The position numbers and the translations under genes were made by a program. A model generated the notes under the pieces. It made no database searches and was not told where the DNA came from. It saw only the letters and a list, made by a program, of their open reading frames with translations. This document shows positions 45,500-55,250 of a DNA stretch of 64,000 bases, one piece after another. The stretch lies in assembly GCF_027887165.1 (NCBI RefSeq), contig NC_077231.1, positions 327,123,360 through 327,187,359 of the forward strand. Direction: 5' to 3'. Numbering within the stretch: the stretch's first letter is position 1; the number at the start of each line of letters is the position of its first letter. This DNA comes from Monodelphis domestica. Taxonomy: Eukaryota > Chordata > Mammalia > Didelphimorphia > Didelphidae.

Positions 45500-46590
45500 A
45501 TGAAAAGGGTTATTTCACAACCAATGAAGAGGAAATGAAAGTGATCATTTGTAGCTATTTTGCCCTACTATATGAAAATAAATCTGACAATCCAAGTGAA
45601 ATGGATGAATATGTCCAAAAATATAAATTGCCCAGATTAGCAAAAGAGAAAAATAAAATACTTAAACAATCCCATCTCAGAAAAAGAACTCGAACAAGCC
45701 ATCAAAGAACACCTTAAGAAAAAATCCCCAGGGTCACCTGGACTCACAAGTAAATGCGATACAACATTTAAAGAACAACGAATCCCAATACTATGTCAAT
45801 GATTTGGGAAAATGGGCAAAGAAAGAGTCCTACCAAATTCTTTTTTTTTTTAAACCCTTACCTTCCGTCTTGGAGTCAATACTGTGTATTGGCTCCAAGG
45901 CAGAAGAACGGTAAGGGCTAGGCAATGGGGGTCAAGTGACTTGCCCAGGGTCACACAGCTACCAAATTCTTTTGTGACACAAATATGGTGCTGATACCTA
46001 AGCCAAGAAGAGCAAAAACAGAGAAAGAAAATTGCAGACCAATTTCCTCAATGAATATTGATGTAAAAGTGTTGAATAAAATACTGGCAAGGAGATGAGA
46101 ACAATATATCACAATATGAATCCAACATTCAGGGGGATTCATACCAGGAATGCAAGGATGGTTCAATATTCAGAAAACCATCCACATAACTGACTGTATC
46201 AATAATGAAACCAACAGAAATCACATGTAGACGCAGGAAAAGCCTTTGACAAAATACAACACCCATTCCTAGTGAAAACACTAGAAAGTATAGGAATAGA
46301 AGGGCCTTTCCTAAAGATAACCAACAGTATCTATCTAAAACCATCAGCAAACATCGTCTGCAATGGGGACAAACTAGAAGCCTTCCCACTAAGATCAGGA
46401 CTAAAGCAAGGGTGCCCATCATCACCACTATTAAGTACTATTGAAATGCCAGCATTAGCCATGAGAGAAGACAAAGAAATGGAAGGAGTTAAAGCAGACA
46501 ACGAGGGCACTAAACTCTCCCTCTCTGTGGATGGTACCGTGGCAAAGACAGAGAATCCAGGAAAAAACTGACTGAAACAATGAATCCCTT
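45500..46590 (+). pseudogene. L1 ORF2 reverse transcriptase remnant
   Basis: Pieces of L1 RT are readable: '[12 protein letters not shown]'-like sequence near 45670, then after the SINE '[10 protein letters not shown]' and '[13 protein letters not shown]', then a 99-codon frame (46272-46571) with 'ANIVCNGDKLEAFPLRSGLK' and 'QGCPSSPLLS'. The catalytic FADD-type box reads SVDGTV, and the frame is interrupted by stops. Enzymatically dead. Confidence 0.85.
45841..45960 (-). mobile_element. 5'-truncated tRNA-SINE in L1, inverted
   Basis: The T-rich tail comes first, and the body stops at 'cagggtcacacagct'. The repeat accaaattc flanks it (45832-45840, 45961-45969). Confidence 0.94.
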
Positions 46591-46600
46591 TAGCAAAGCT

Positions 46601-48050
46601 GCCGGCGGCCAATAAGCCCTGTAACTCTCCAGCGTTTCTCTAGATCTCGAGCCCAGCAGTAAGCGCCAGAAAGAACAATTCCACTTAGGAGCTCCTAGCT
46701 GGGCAAGGTGCCAGGAAGGGCCTGACCTAGGGATCTCTAAAATTAATGTATGGGTTGTGGGAAAATCACACATGGTTCTTTAGTTTCTCTGGACAGTTGC
46801 CCTGAAGTGATTCCTGTATGGCCTTGTCTTAGTCTTTCAGGGGGCCTAGGTCCAGATGACACAGCTCTGATTTATATTACTATGGAGCTACTCAATTCAG
46901 CACTCATGTTCTTTATTCCAGGTTTTGTGGCTAAAGTGTGATGTGTAAATTCTTGCCAAAATACCTAAGAATAATTGAGCGATCAGTCTTGTAGGGATAT
47001 AAAAAGCTTGTTTGGGGGTATGGAGATTTGTTTCTGAACTGCTGATCAGCAGAATTTCTCTCAGCTCAAATGGGTGAGACTTGTCTTTTAAAGCAAAAGA
47101 AGGCTTCTGGCACCTTGCCAAAAGGGCCCAGTGCCCTTGCACTTGTGAGTCCTCAGGTGTGTCCACCCTGAGACCTTCCTGGGGAATAGATTTCCCCTCC
47201 GGGGACTCCAATCCCCTGTAGTTCCGCCTCCTGGCTTCTCAGCTCTTGTGAAACCCTTTCCCTCCCTCTATCTAGCCAAGTTGCTTCCCGGTTTTCTTGA
47301 CCTGTTCTCTTGTGGGGAGGAAGAAACTTCGGCTTCTGGGATTTAATGGTGACAAAGTACACCAAGGACAGAGAATGTCCTCGGATGGTTACAGAGGCCT
47401 ATTCTGGGCTCACCTAGGAATGGACCTTTTCTGACCATCTAGGCTATTAATTACTTGTATGTGAAGCCACTCACTGTGTCCTTTGGGACCTGAGGTGACT
47501 TTGGGACCTTGGTGACTAATTCCCATGATCAGCACATAATGCAAATTGTGAAATTAAAGTGTCCATTTCCTCAAGCAACCCTAATAATTGAAAATTCTCA
47601 AATTCTTAGGAACATACTTTGAGAAGTAGGTGACGTTTATTCATAGATGGTTTGTATTTGCAGCCTTAATTGACCACAGTTGGAGTTTGGATCTTGAGCT
47701 TGGAAATATAGCTCAAAGCTTTCTTGAATTTCCCCCAGAATCTGGGGCAAAGGAATACCTCTGTAAGATATTGTTACTCCAGTGTTTATAGATGCTTATA
47801 GTTAATGTGTACTCTGCAACAGGATATTCTTTAACAGACACATCACATACCAGCTCTGCAAACAACTCAGGCATCTGATTTCTTAAAGGGATCTATCCTG
47901 ACAGAAGATGATTTCTGAAGATGAAGTCTGTTGGCTAAGATACCCAAATGCAAATGTGTAATGCCAATTACTGTTGTACTAATTCTCTGTTTCTATCTGG
48001 TGTTCTAGTGTAGAAACCAGTCCTGCTTTGTACACTTCTGTCTTAGGGGC
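46601..48050. other. Unassigned AT-balanced sequence
   Basis: L1 similarity ends near 46.6 kb. Nothing recognisable follows until ERV pol at about 48.6 kb. It may hold degraded gag/pol of the ERV that follows, but I see no motif. Confidence 0.3.
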
Positions 48051-48579
48051 TGACTCTCCCCCTTGTGACCTGTCTGCCCATTGGGGAAAGTGGTGGCTGA
48101 ATACCCTTCAGATCTTCAAGCAGGTCTCCACTGACCTGGAACCCCGGCATTCACTGAGGATACACCCCTAAAGACTTGGTGTCTGCAGCCTTTCTCTCCC
48201 TGTTCAAGTTCTGGCTACTCCCCTGTGGGATATGTATTGGTATGCATTTGCAACCTCGGCAACCACTCCAGCCTGAAGCCCTGGACATTGCCAATCCCTC
48301 TCTCATGACCATAGGCAGGGACAGCTCTACACCCATTCTCAGCTCTGAAGAAGCTACAGAATTCAGAGACCTTTGCCCTTCCTCCCTTAGATACTTGGAG
48401 AGGGGAGGGGATAGGACAGCAGGGGGCACTGAACCAGGTGGGGTCTGAGATTCTGGCCCTCCTGAAGGCTGTGGGGTTCCCCTATGGATGGCTGGGCCTG
48501 CCAGATGGCAGGACTCACAGAAGTAATGGGGAGACAGCTAGCAAAAGGAATACAGGACATCACACATAGGAGAGGCACA

Positions 48580-48872
48580 AGACTCAGTGATATGCTGGAC
48601 AGAGACTTTGTCTTTCATACTATGCTCAGAATCTGCAAAGACGTCACTTAAGGATGTGAAACATGTGCGTGGGCTAATCAAAAGGGGGGACCAAAGGAAC
48701 TGGGGAGCACCTGGTAAAGAGGGCTGGAGCCAGGAGAACAGAGGGAGGTAGACTTTACAGAAATCAAGCCAGGGAAATATGGGTACGGGTGCCTTTTAGT
48801 CCTGGTAGACACTTTTTCAGGTTGGGAAGAAGCATATCCAACAAAACAGGAAACTGCCTCAGTGGTCGTTAA
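48580..48872 (+). pseudogene. Gammaretrovirus-like integrase fragment
   Basis: A zinc-site remnant CETCAWAN (about 48655-48678) is followed by '[14 protein letters not shown]' with the first catalytic Asp, then '[17 protein letters not shown]' and '[10 protein letters not shown]', all close to the MLV-type integrase core. At least two stops precede it, and the rest of the core is deleted after 48869. Confidence 0.85.
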
Positions 48873-49299
48873 ACCGCACCTCACTTCACTGCCAGCTGCT
48901 GGCTTTGCCTGGATTCCTGACCACCATATTAAGACGTTCCCCCATCAGGAGCTTCCTGGGCCTGCACCTCCTCAGGATGGACCCCTTGCATCTCCTCCTT
49001 GACCTTGTCCCAGGACCCCAAGCCTTGTATCCTCATCACCATTGTGCCCCGAGTACTATACCCTCCGGGGACAGAGCTGCTGGACTATTGGGAACATCGA
49101 AGAACCAGCCGCCAGACACAGGAACCTGTCCTCACCCTGCCCCCAGGGCTTGGCACAGGTATAGCCTCCCTCTTTCAAACAGCAGACCTGAGGCACCTAC
49201 ACCTGGCCGACCTCCAGCGTACAGACGCCCTGAGACATCGCTGTCCTCCCTGTCAGAAATTGTCCTCCAGAACTGAAGGGGCCTCGATCTCTTGTTCCT

Positions 49300-49690
49300 A
49301 AGGGAGGGAGGCCTCGGTGTCGCCCTCAAGGAAGAGTGCTGCGTATATGTGGACCACATGGGGGTAGTCGGGGAGTCAGTCATGGTCTAGATGCTGGAGA
49401 ACGCAAATGCACTCACGCCCAGCCTTGGTACCAGCACGCGTTTGCGAACTCCCCCTGGCTCAACACCCTCGTCTCCACTAGAGCCGGACTGGTGTTCATT
49501 CTCCTCCTCCTTATCCCTTACGGGCCTTGTATAGTCCCCCGACTGGTCCACTTGGTGAAGGCCCAGGTCCACACAGTCCAGCTTGTGGTCCTCCAGCAGC
49601 AGTATCAGGTCCTGCCAGGCCCCCAATGGCTGCGCCGATGCCCTGCCCCTGGAGGTCTTGGCTTGCCCCTGAACGAGCATTGTAAAATAA
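49300..49690 (+). pseudogene. Gammaretrovirus-like env transmembrane-subunit remnant
   Basis: A short frame at 49318-49385 shows the '[11 protein letters not shown]' cysteine motif of the TM ectodomain and ends in a TAG. In a shifted frame (about 49450-49610) follow 'SPWLNTLVSTRAG', a hydrophobic membrane span with 'YGPCIVPRLVHLVK', and a cytoplasmic tail. The frame break and missing surface subunit show it is not functional. Confidence 0.82.
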
Positions 49691-49704
49691 AAAGAAGTGG
49701 GGAA

Positions 49705-49982
49705 TGAAGGGAAGGGGGGGTCACACTGCGTCCAAATGAACAGTTCCTGGTAAAATGGTGAGATGCTCTGCCCAGGGCCACAGCTGTTGAGACAGACATC
49801 CTGCTTATCTTCCCCATAGCTACTCTCTGCCTCCCATATATATGCACTCCCAGCCCTGCCCCGGTGCAGCTTTCCTTGGGTGGTCGCCCCTAGCGCGCTA
49901 GCAATAAACCTCTCCTGTTGTCTTTGTGTTGTCTCTGCATGTTCGTGTTCCTTTGCGGGGTACTTCCACTCGGACCCTAACA
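49705..49982 (+). mobile_element. Short 3' LTR of the MLV-like ERV
   Basis: Begins TGAAGGGAAGG right after the purine tract and ends CGGACCCTAACA. AATAAA lies at 49902, and a CCTTGGGTGG element precedes it. At 278 bp it is short for this group, so part of U3 is probably deleted. Confidence 0.75.
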
Positions 49983-50149
49983 CCTCTTACTGCTGGAGGA
50001 GCAGCTCACACTGAATGCCATCCTTGAACCCGGGGCCTCCCCGCCACAAGAACATTTGGTGGCTGCAGGAGGGCCTGTCGATGTCCAGGGAGCGCCTGGG
50101 TGATGGGGATGCTCAGCCACAGCAAAGCCTGGCCAGCGGATGGTCCTTA

Positions 50150-50290
50150 AGAGACATCAACCCTCCGTGTTCCCATCTTTAGTGGCTCCAGGAGGGCACA
50201 GACTGTCTTTTGCCTCTTCATGGATTCCCAGCATTTGGCATGAGGCCCTGCACATAGTAGGTGCTTAAAAAGGAGTGACGGACTGGCTCC
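50150..50290 (+). mobile_element. L2 LINE 3' end
   Basis: 'agggcacagactgtcttttg', then 'cccagcatttggcatgaggc', then 'acatagtaggtgcttaa' is the widely conserved L2 tail. Confidence 0.7.
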
Positions 50291-50328
50291 TCCTTGGCCA
50301 CCTCTGATTTTCAAGAAGTTTCCCCATT

Positions 50329-51448
50329 GTTCCACCTCTGCTCCCCCTCTTTCTGCTCTTTCCCATCGGCCCCACCTCTGCTCCCCCTTTTTCCACTCTT
50401 CCCCCCCCCCACGGCCCCACCTCTGCTCCCTGTAAACCTTAAAATTTCTTAGACTTATGAATGTTGGAAATTTCACCATTGGGAAATTTCATACTTGGAA
50501 AAAATTTCCTACTGATAGTAAGAACTCTATTGGAATGTGAACCCCCTTAGCATGGGAGGATCCTTCTCCTCCCTACTTAAGACTACTTTAGGACAGAAAC
50601 CTTTTGCTGAACAATGGAAAGGGCTTTGACCTATGCTTAAGCATAGAACAGGAAGTTCTTTGAGTCATGATTGATTTTAGAATTGATACAATAGAGATAC
50701 TTGGAATGACAGAAGCAGGTCTTGGAAATTCCAATCTCCACCCTACTCAGGGTAACAGGATTTAGGAAGGGCTGCAGCATAGATAAAAATTTAATTATTT
50801 GAGAATATGACCTTCAACAGACATGTGCAAAGCCATAGACCTCTGGGCGGTCCTGGGTTAAGCTAGAGCCACCATTGGCACAGGGAAGACATGGACAGTG
50901 ATTGGTAGATGTGAGAACTGAGGGGAGGGGACTTGGATGGTTTCCTTAAAGATAGCGCGGTCTGAGGAGAGAAGGACGAGGTTTTGCTCTGCGCGAAGTT
51001 GCTCTGAAGGAGGACCAGGAGAGAAGGCTGGCTCGGAAGGAGGAGAATTCTCTGGAAACATTTCTTGAAAGGAGGCTCTCTTCAAGGTGGAGCCTGAGGT
51101 TGGCATGAGAAGCCTTACCTAGAGGGATCTTGGGTGAGTGATAAAACCAACTGACTGATTTATTCATTCTTATTCCTTTCTTACTTTCTCTCTTTTTCTA
51201 TTGATTAATCAGTGTATTATAAATTAAATTTCTCTATAAAACCCAGTTGGCTTGGGCATACTCATAAATTGGGAATATATTCCCTGGCGACCACCTTATA
51301 TTTATATCAACCCAAGACACAGTAGAAACATATTTCAGCGGTCGTAATTGATATATATATATCTCCCTTGCTCCCAAACATTTTAATGATCACATCCCCC
51401 TTTTTCCACTCTTCCCCCACTACGGCCCCATCTCTGCTCCCTCTCACC
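50329..51448. repeat. Short minisatellite of about 48-bp units interrupted by an LTR
   Basis: Units of the type 'ggccccacctctgctccc' plus 'ctttttccactcttccccc' occur about three times at 50329-50430 and again at 51395-51448, on either side of the LTR at 50431-51394. Confidence 0.8.
50431..51394 (+). mobile_element. Solo LTR, 964 bp, TCCC target-site duplication
   Basis: Its first half resembles 26969-27966 (TGTAAACC start). Its second half instead resembles 43.3-43.75 kb ('attaaatttctctataaaac', 'ccctggcgaccacc'), so it is intermediate or recombinant. It ends ATGATCACA, flanked by TCCC on both sides (50427-50430, 51395-51398). Confidence 0.93.
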
Positions 51449-52860
51449 GCTCTCACATGCCTTTGGTTTTCCCATGAGTTTTTGCCCTCTTCAAAGCCTG
51501 GCTTCATTTCTTCCAATGTCGAGGCCCAACTCATGGGGGCGGCACGCTGGGGCCAGCCTTGGCCGCTGGCGTGTTCTCTTCCTCTTGGGCTTGGGGGTCG
51601 CTGGCTGTCCCCCAAGCACTCGTCCCCCCCCCCACACACACTCTGGTCCCAGCTGCTCTGGGCCGTGCCTGGCCCGAGCCTGTCCTCTCAGCTCCTTCCT
51701 ATCTCAGGCTCCTGAGCTTGGGTTGGTCCAGGCAGCAGGGAGGGCCCAGGCTGGCCGAGGAGCCGCAGACCTCGGGCCCTTCCGGCTCCTTCCGGGGACC
51801 TAGCCTGTTCCGTGCCGCCCTGACCGAAGCTCGGCTGGGTCAGCCAGGAGGCCCCGATTCCTGCCCTCAGGGTCCCTCGGGGGCTCCTGCCTGGTTTCTC
51901 TGCATTTGTCTTTGCACCCAGCGGGCGCCCCCTCCCCCCCAGGGTCTGCGGGAGAGCCCCGTCCGGGTCGGGCTTTGGGGCGGCCTCGGTGGGCAGGGCT
52001 CACGCCCGGCCAAGCCCAGCTCTTCTCTGCCCCGCTGTGCTAACTGAGGCTGGAAAAATGCCTTCGTGTGGAGAAGGGCGTGGGGGGGACATAGACGGGG
52101 CCCACTCATGGGGGGGACATAGACGGGGCCCACTCATGGGGGGGGCATAGACGAGGCCCCTCGTGTGTGGGGGGCGCTCTCCAGCCCCTTCACCGACACT
52201 GCCCAGTGGGCACCTCCTGGTTAGATTTCTCCTGGGGCCCTTGGATCGAGGGTGCCCTTTACTGGCTCTGCCGTGGCTCCTCCCCCGAGAAGCCGCTCCC
52301 TCCCCTCAGTGAAGCTGTCAGGGGGGCAGGAGGGCTGCTCAGCGGTCACTGCCCGGCTGGGATCCCCAACACTCGCCTCGGGGCAGCCCCCCACATCCTG
52401 CAGGCCCTGCAGAAGAGGACCGAGACGCTAGGCAAGCTCTGCATGGCCGCCCTCCGGCGCGGCTCTTTGATCGGCATGAGGACAGAAGCGGAAGATCCTT
52501 TTCCGAAGAGGGCGTGTGAGCAAAAGATCAAAACATGCATACAGACAATGGCCACGACCCCCACGCACACGCACACGCGTGGGCACCAGGAACCCGCCCC
52601 TCCCCCACGTAGAGATCACTACTCATCAGAAAAACTCCAGGTGGAACAATCCCGAGTTCTCTCGCCTCCACCGCCTGCTGGACGGAAATCCTTCTCCAGC
52701 CTCTTCCCTCTTGGAATGGGGGGGCCGCCGAATCAGGGCCGGGGCTGCCTCTGGCCTCTTCCCAAGTGCATCGACTGGCCAGCTCTTTGGGGGACTATCG
52801 GGGAGCTGGGGGCGGCGGGGCCGAGGCTCCAGTGCTGGGCTTGGGGCAGGAGCCGTCCGT
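51449..52860. other. GC-rich sequence with a short tandem repeat, no gene recognised
   Basis: Three copies of a roughly 31-bp unit 'catagacggggcccactcat' plus a G run occur at 52080-52165, and a CAC/ACGC-rich patch at 52555-52580. The many open frames show no domain. Confidence 0.45.
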
Positions 52861-52965
52861 CTTCCTGACTTCAACTCCAGCCTCGGGCACTTCCTAGCCG
52901 TGGCTCTCAGGACAAGTCCCTGGGTGGCTCAGTTTCTTCATCTGTCAAATGGCCCCAGGAGGGCA
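52861..52965 (+). mobile_element. CORE-SINE (MIR-like)
   Basis: 'ctgacttcaactccagcctc', 'gggcacttcctagccgtg' and 'tttcttcatctgtcaaatgg'. Confidence 0.65.
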
Positions 52966-53224
52966 TGGACAACCACATCGAGGAGCAAGAAAAGCTGAAA
53001 GAGGGTTCCAGAGTCAGCCTGGACTGCCGGCCGGAGCCCTCTCTGGAGAGACTTTGGCGCCCTCTGCTGGACCCTGCCAGTACTGCAGCCGCCACCATGC
53101 TGCCTAGTTCAGGGCTCCTGAAGCCGCCCTGCTCTCAGATGAGCCCCGACCTCCACACTCTTGGCTTCACCGTGACCCGCTGCTGTCCGACCACTTGTTT
53201 CGTGACAATCAGGAAGTCCTGAGT

Positions 53225-53350
53225 GCACATCTACGAAGCCTCAGCCAGTCGTGCGACCCTGGGCGAGACATGTTGACTTCCTCAGCCTCAGTTTCCCCGG
53301 CTGTAAAATGGGGAGCGGTGAGCATCAAGCGAGGCCACCTCCGTAAAGCA
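53225..53350 (+). mobile_element. CORE-SINE (MIR-like)
   Basis: 'cgtgcgaccctgggcgagac' followed by 'cctcagtttccccggctgta' and 'aaatggggagcggtgagc'. Confidence 0.65.
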
Positions 53351-53720
53351 CTCTCCCACCGCCTCCCTCGGGACGGCCCGTCTGCGGCATTCCGCTGGCC
53401 CTCCTTCCCACGGGAGCTTGGCGCTGCAAGGGCACGTGCCCAGCCGCGGGTCGCAGAAAGCCTGCGCTTCCGCCTACGCTACCTGGGTGCGCCCGGGAAT
53501 GGCTCGGCCCCTTTCCCCGAAGGGAGTTTGGCCGGCTAGAGCCTGACCGCCAGGGTGCTTCCTTGTCCCCAGAGCAGCGGCGACCCCCCCCCCAGCCCTT
53601 CCCCCACCTTAGTGGGCGCCACCCAAAGAGTGTTACCGAGGCAACGCCGAAGGCTCGCCCGGCAGACCTGAAGAGGCGGAGAACCACCCAAGGTGGGAAA
53701 CGAAGCACTTGAGGGCATCA
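53351..53720. other. GC-rich gap, nothing recognised
   Basis: Unique GC-rich sequence between a MIR and an old L1 fragment. Confidence 0.35.
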
Positions 53721-54095
53721 AGGCGATTGTACAAACAAAACCAATGCAGCCGGTTGCAAGGAAAGGAAGGGACTAGGAAGAGAATAGGGAACAAACTCCT
53801 CCCCCAGAGAACTGGCTCATCCGCAGCAAAACCGACATGTTCCAAGGACAGGATTAGGCAGTTCTCGCGGAAGGCCATCCAGGCCCGGAAAACGAGGCGC
53901 AGCAGATGGGCTCTGCCCGGCAAAGCAAAGTGAGCAAGGTGGGGCACCTGTGCATTGTTGGTGGAGTTGTGACCGGTTCTGGAGGGCAATTTGGAGCTAG
54001 GCCTGAAGGCTTTAGAACTGGGCCGACCTCCGGTCCAGCAATACCACTGCCAGGTCTGCCTCCCAGCGATGGAAAAGGGGGACCTGCTGCCTTTG
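53721..54095 (+). mobile_element. Old GC-drifted L1 3' fragment
   Basis: 'tgtacaaacaaaaccaatgc' at 53729 matches 30060, and 'cattgttggtggagttgtga' to 'ggagggcaatttggagcta' matches 23190-23230 and 32130-32175. The intervening L1 text is shortened. Confidence 0.75.
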
Positions 54096-54850
54096 GGGAG
54101 AGCAAAGAAGTGAAGAGGAGGGGACGCCCCTCGGTGACAGAGTGGCCCAGCAGCTTGTGCTACGGCTAAGGGAGGACCAAGGGGAGGGTTTCAGAGACGG
54201 CCCGAAGGGAAGGAAGCAGACGCCGGGCCGCGGTGAGCCGGGGTCCTCCCGATCCCCCGCCGGAGCTTCTTCGCTTGTTTCTTTGGGCTGTGGGACGACT
54301 CGCCTACCCGACTGAATGGCCTGCAACTTCAGAGCAGGAGGGGAAGTTTCCTCAGCTGAGGTTGCGGAGCAGGAAGGCCTGAGTGCCTGCGGCCTTGGCA
54401 CTCAGCCCCTCCCGCTGGGTCCCGCCTTGCTCTTCTTATCTGGGCCCTCAGCTTTTAGCCTAGCGCCTGGCGCAGGGGAAGGCCTGGATTCTCTCCAGTC
54501 AGTCATGTCCATTCATGGTCCAGCACTGGGATGTCCGAGGAATTCCGGACGGCCCCATGGCGCCCTTTGGCAAGGTCCAAGCGACTCTCCGGGCCATCGG
54601 GCCCACCATCATCGCCGGCTTTCTCCTTGGGTCTTGGGTGAGCCACCTGGGCAGGAGCCTCTCTCCTTGGGCCAGCTGCCACCCATCACTGAGAAGGGAG
54701 CCGGATGGCCGCTTCTCGTTTTCCTGCCTTCCCCGGGCCATGTGACTGGAGTTCCGGCTGCTGCTCCCCATCACTGACTGGGCTCTGGGCCATCTTCCCT
54801 CTCCCTCTTGCCTGCTATTGGCACTGTCTCCCCCTTCCAGGCCAGGCTCT
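54096..54850. other. GC-rich gap, nothing recognised
   Basis: No coding similarity, RNA gene or clear repeat. Confidence 0.35.
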
Positions 54851-54955
54851 CTTCTCTTGATAGATGTCAGCTCCTAGAGGCGAGGGATGATGCCATTTTC
54901 TTGCACTGAGATCCCCAGAATTTAGCAGATCCCAAGAGCTTAACAAAGATGTTCC
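54851..54955 (+). mobile_element. L2 LINE 3' fragment
   Basis: 'tgtcagctcctagaggcgag' followed by 'ccccagaatttagcag' is a worn L2 tail. Confidence 0.5.
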
Positions 54956-55250
54956 TTCCCTCTCTCCTCTTTCGCTCTCCCTCCCTCTGTCCCTGTCACT
55001 CTCCTTGCTCTGGCTCTCCCTCCCTCCTCCTTCCCTCTCAGTCTCATTCTCATTTCCTCTCTTTGTGATGCATTCTCTCTTCCCTTTCTGCCTCTCTCTT
55101 CTCGTTTTTCCTGTCCATGTCATTGTTTCCTCTCTGCCTCTTCCTCCCATTTCCCTCCCTTTGTCTTTCTGCCACTTCCTCTCCTTTCTCCATCTCTCTC
55201 CCTCCATTTTTTTCTCCCTCTTCTCTGCCTTTCTTCTGTTCTTTCCATCA
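54956..55250. repeat. Pyrimidine-rich (TCCC/CTCT)n low-complexity tract
   Basis: About 290 bp of C and T with few purines on the plus strand; purine-rich on the minus strand. Simple-sequence frames here encode Arg/Glu or Ser/Leu/Phe runs and are not genes. Confidence 0.9.

Larger units (their letters stand above)
38611..46600 (+). mobile_element. Long L1 body carrying a stack of later insertions
   Basis: L1 segments in order: 38.62-39.77 kb (ORF1 end and following region, with an older L1 3' piece at about 38780-38955), 40.53-40.73 kb, 40.95-40.997 kb, 43.907-44.40 kb, about 44.70-45.30 kb, 45.50-45.84 kb, 45.96-46.60 kb. Interruptions are an inverted LTR, four SINEs, and an ERVK-like LTR that itself contains two solo LTRs. 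The junction of 40997 with 43907 is clear, because the L1 text continues across it. All frames are broken. Confidence 0.85.
48051..49704 (+). mobile_element. MLV-like (gammaretrovirus-related) ERV internal region, heavily deleted
   Basis: Integrase and the transmembrane end of env are recognisable, followed by a purine tract 'aaaaagaagtgggga' (49689-49703) and an LTR. The integrase-to-env distance is far too short for a full genome, and gag, protease and most of RT are absent or unrecognisable. It is distinct from the 23-36 kb family. Confidence 0.75.

Noticed and set aside
48905..49276. 123-codon frame between integrase and env remnants
   Set aside because: It sits inside a decayed ERV, and its sequence matches no retroviral gene in that frame.
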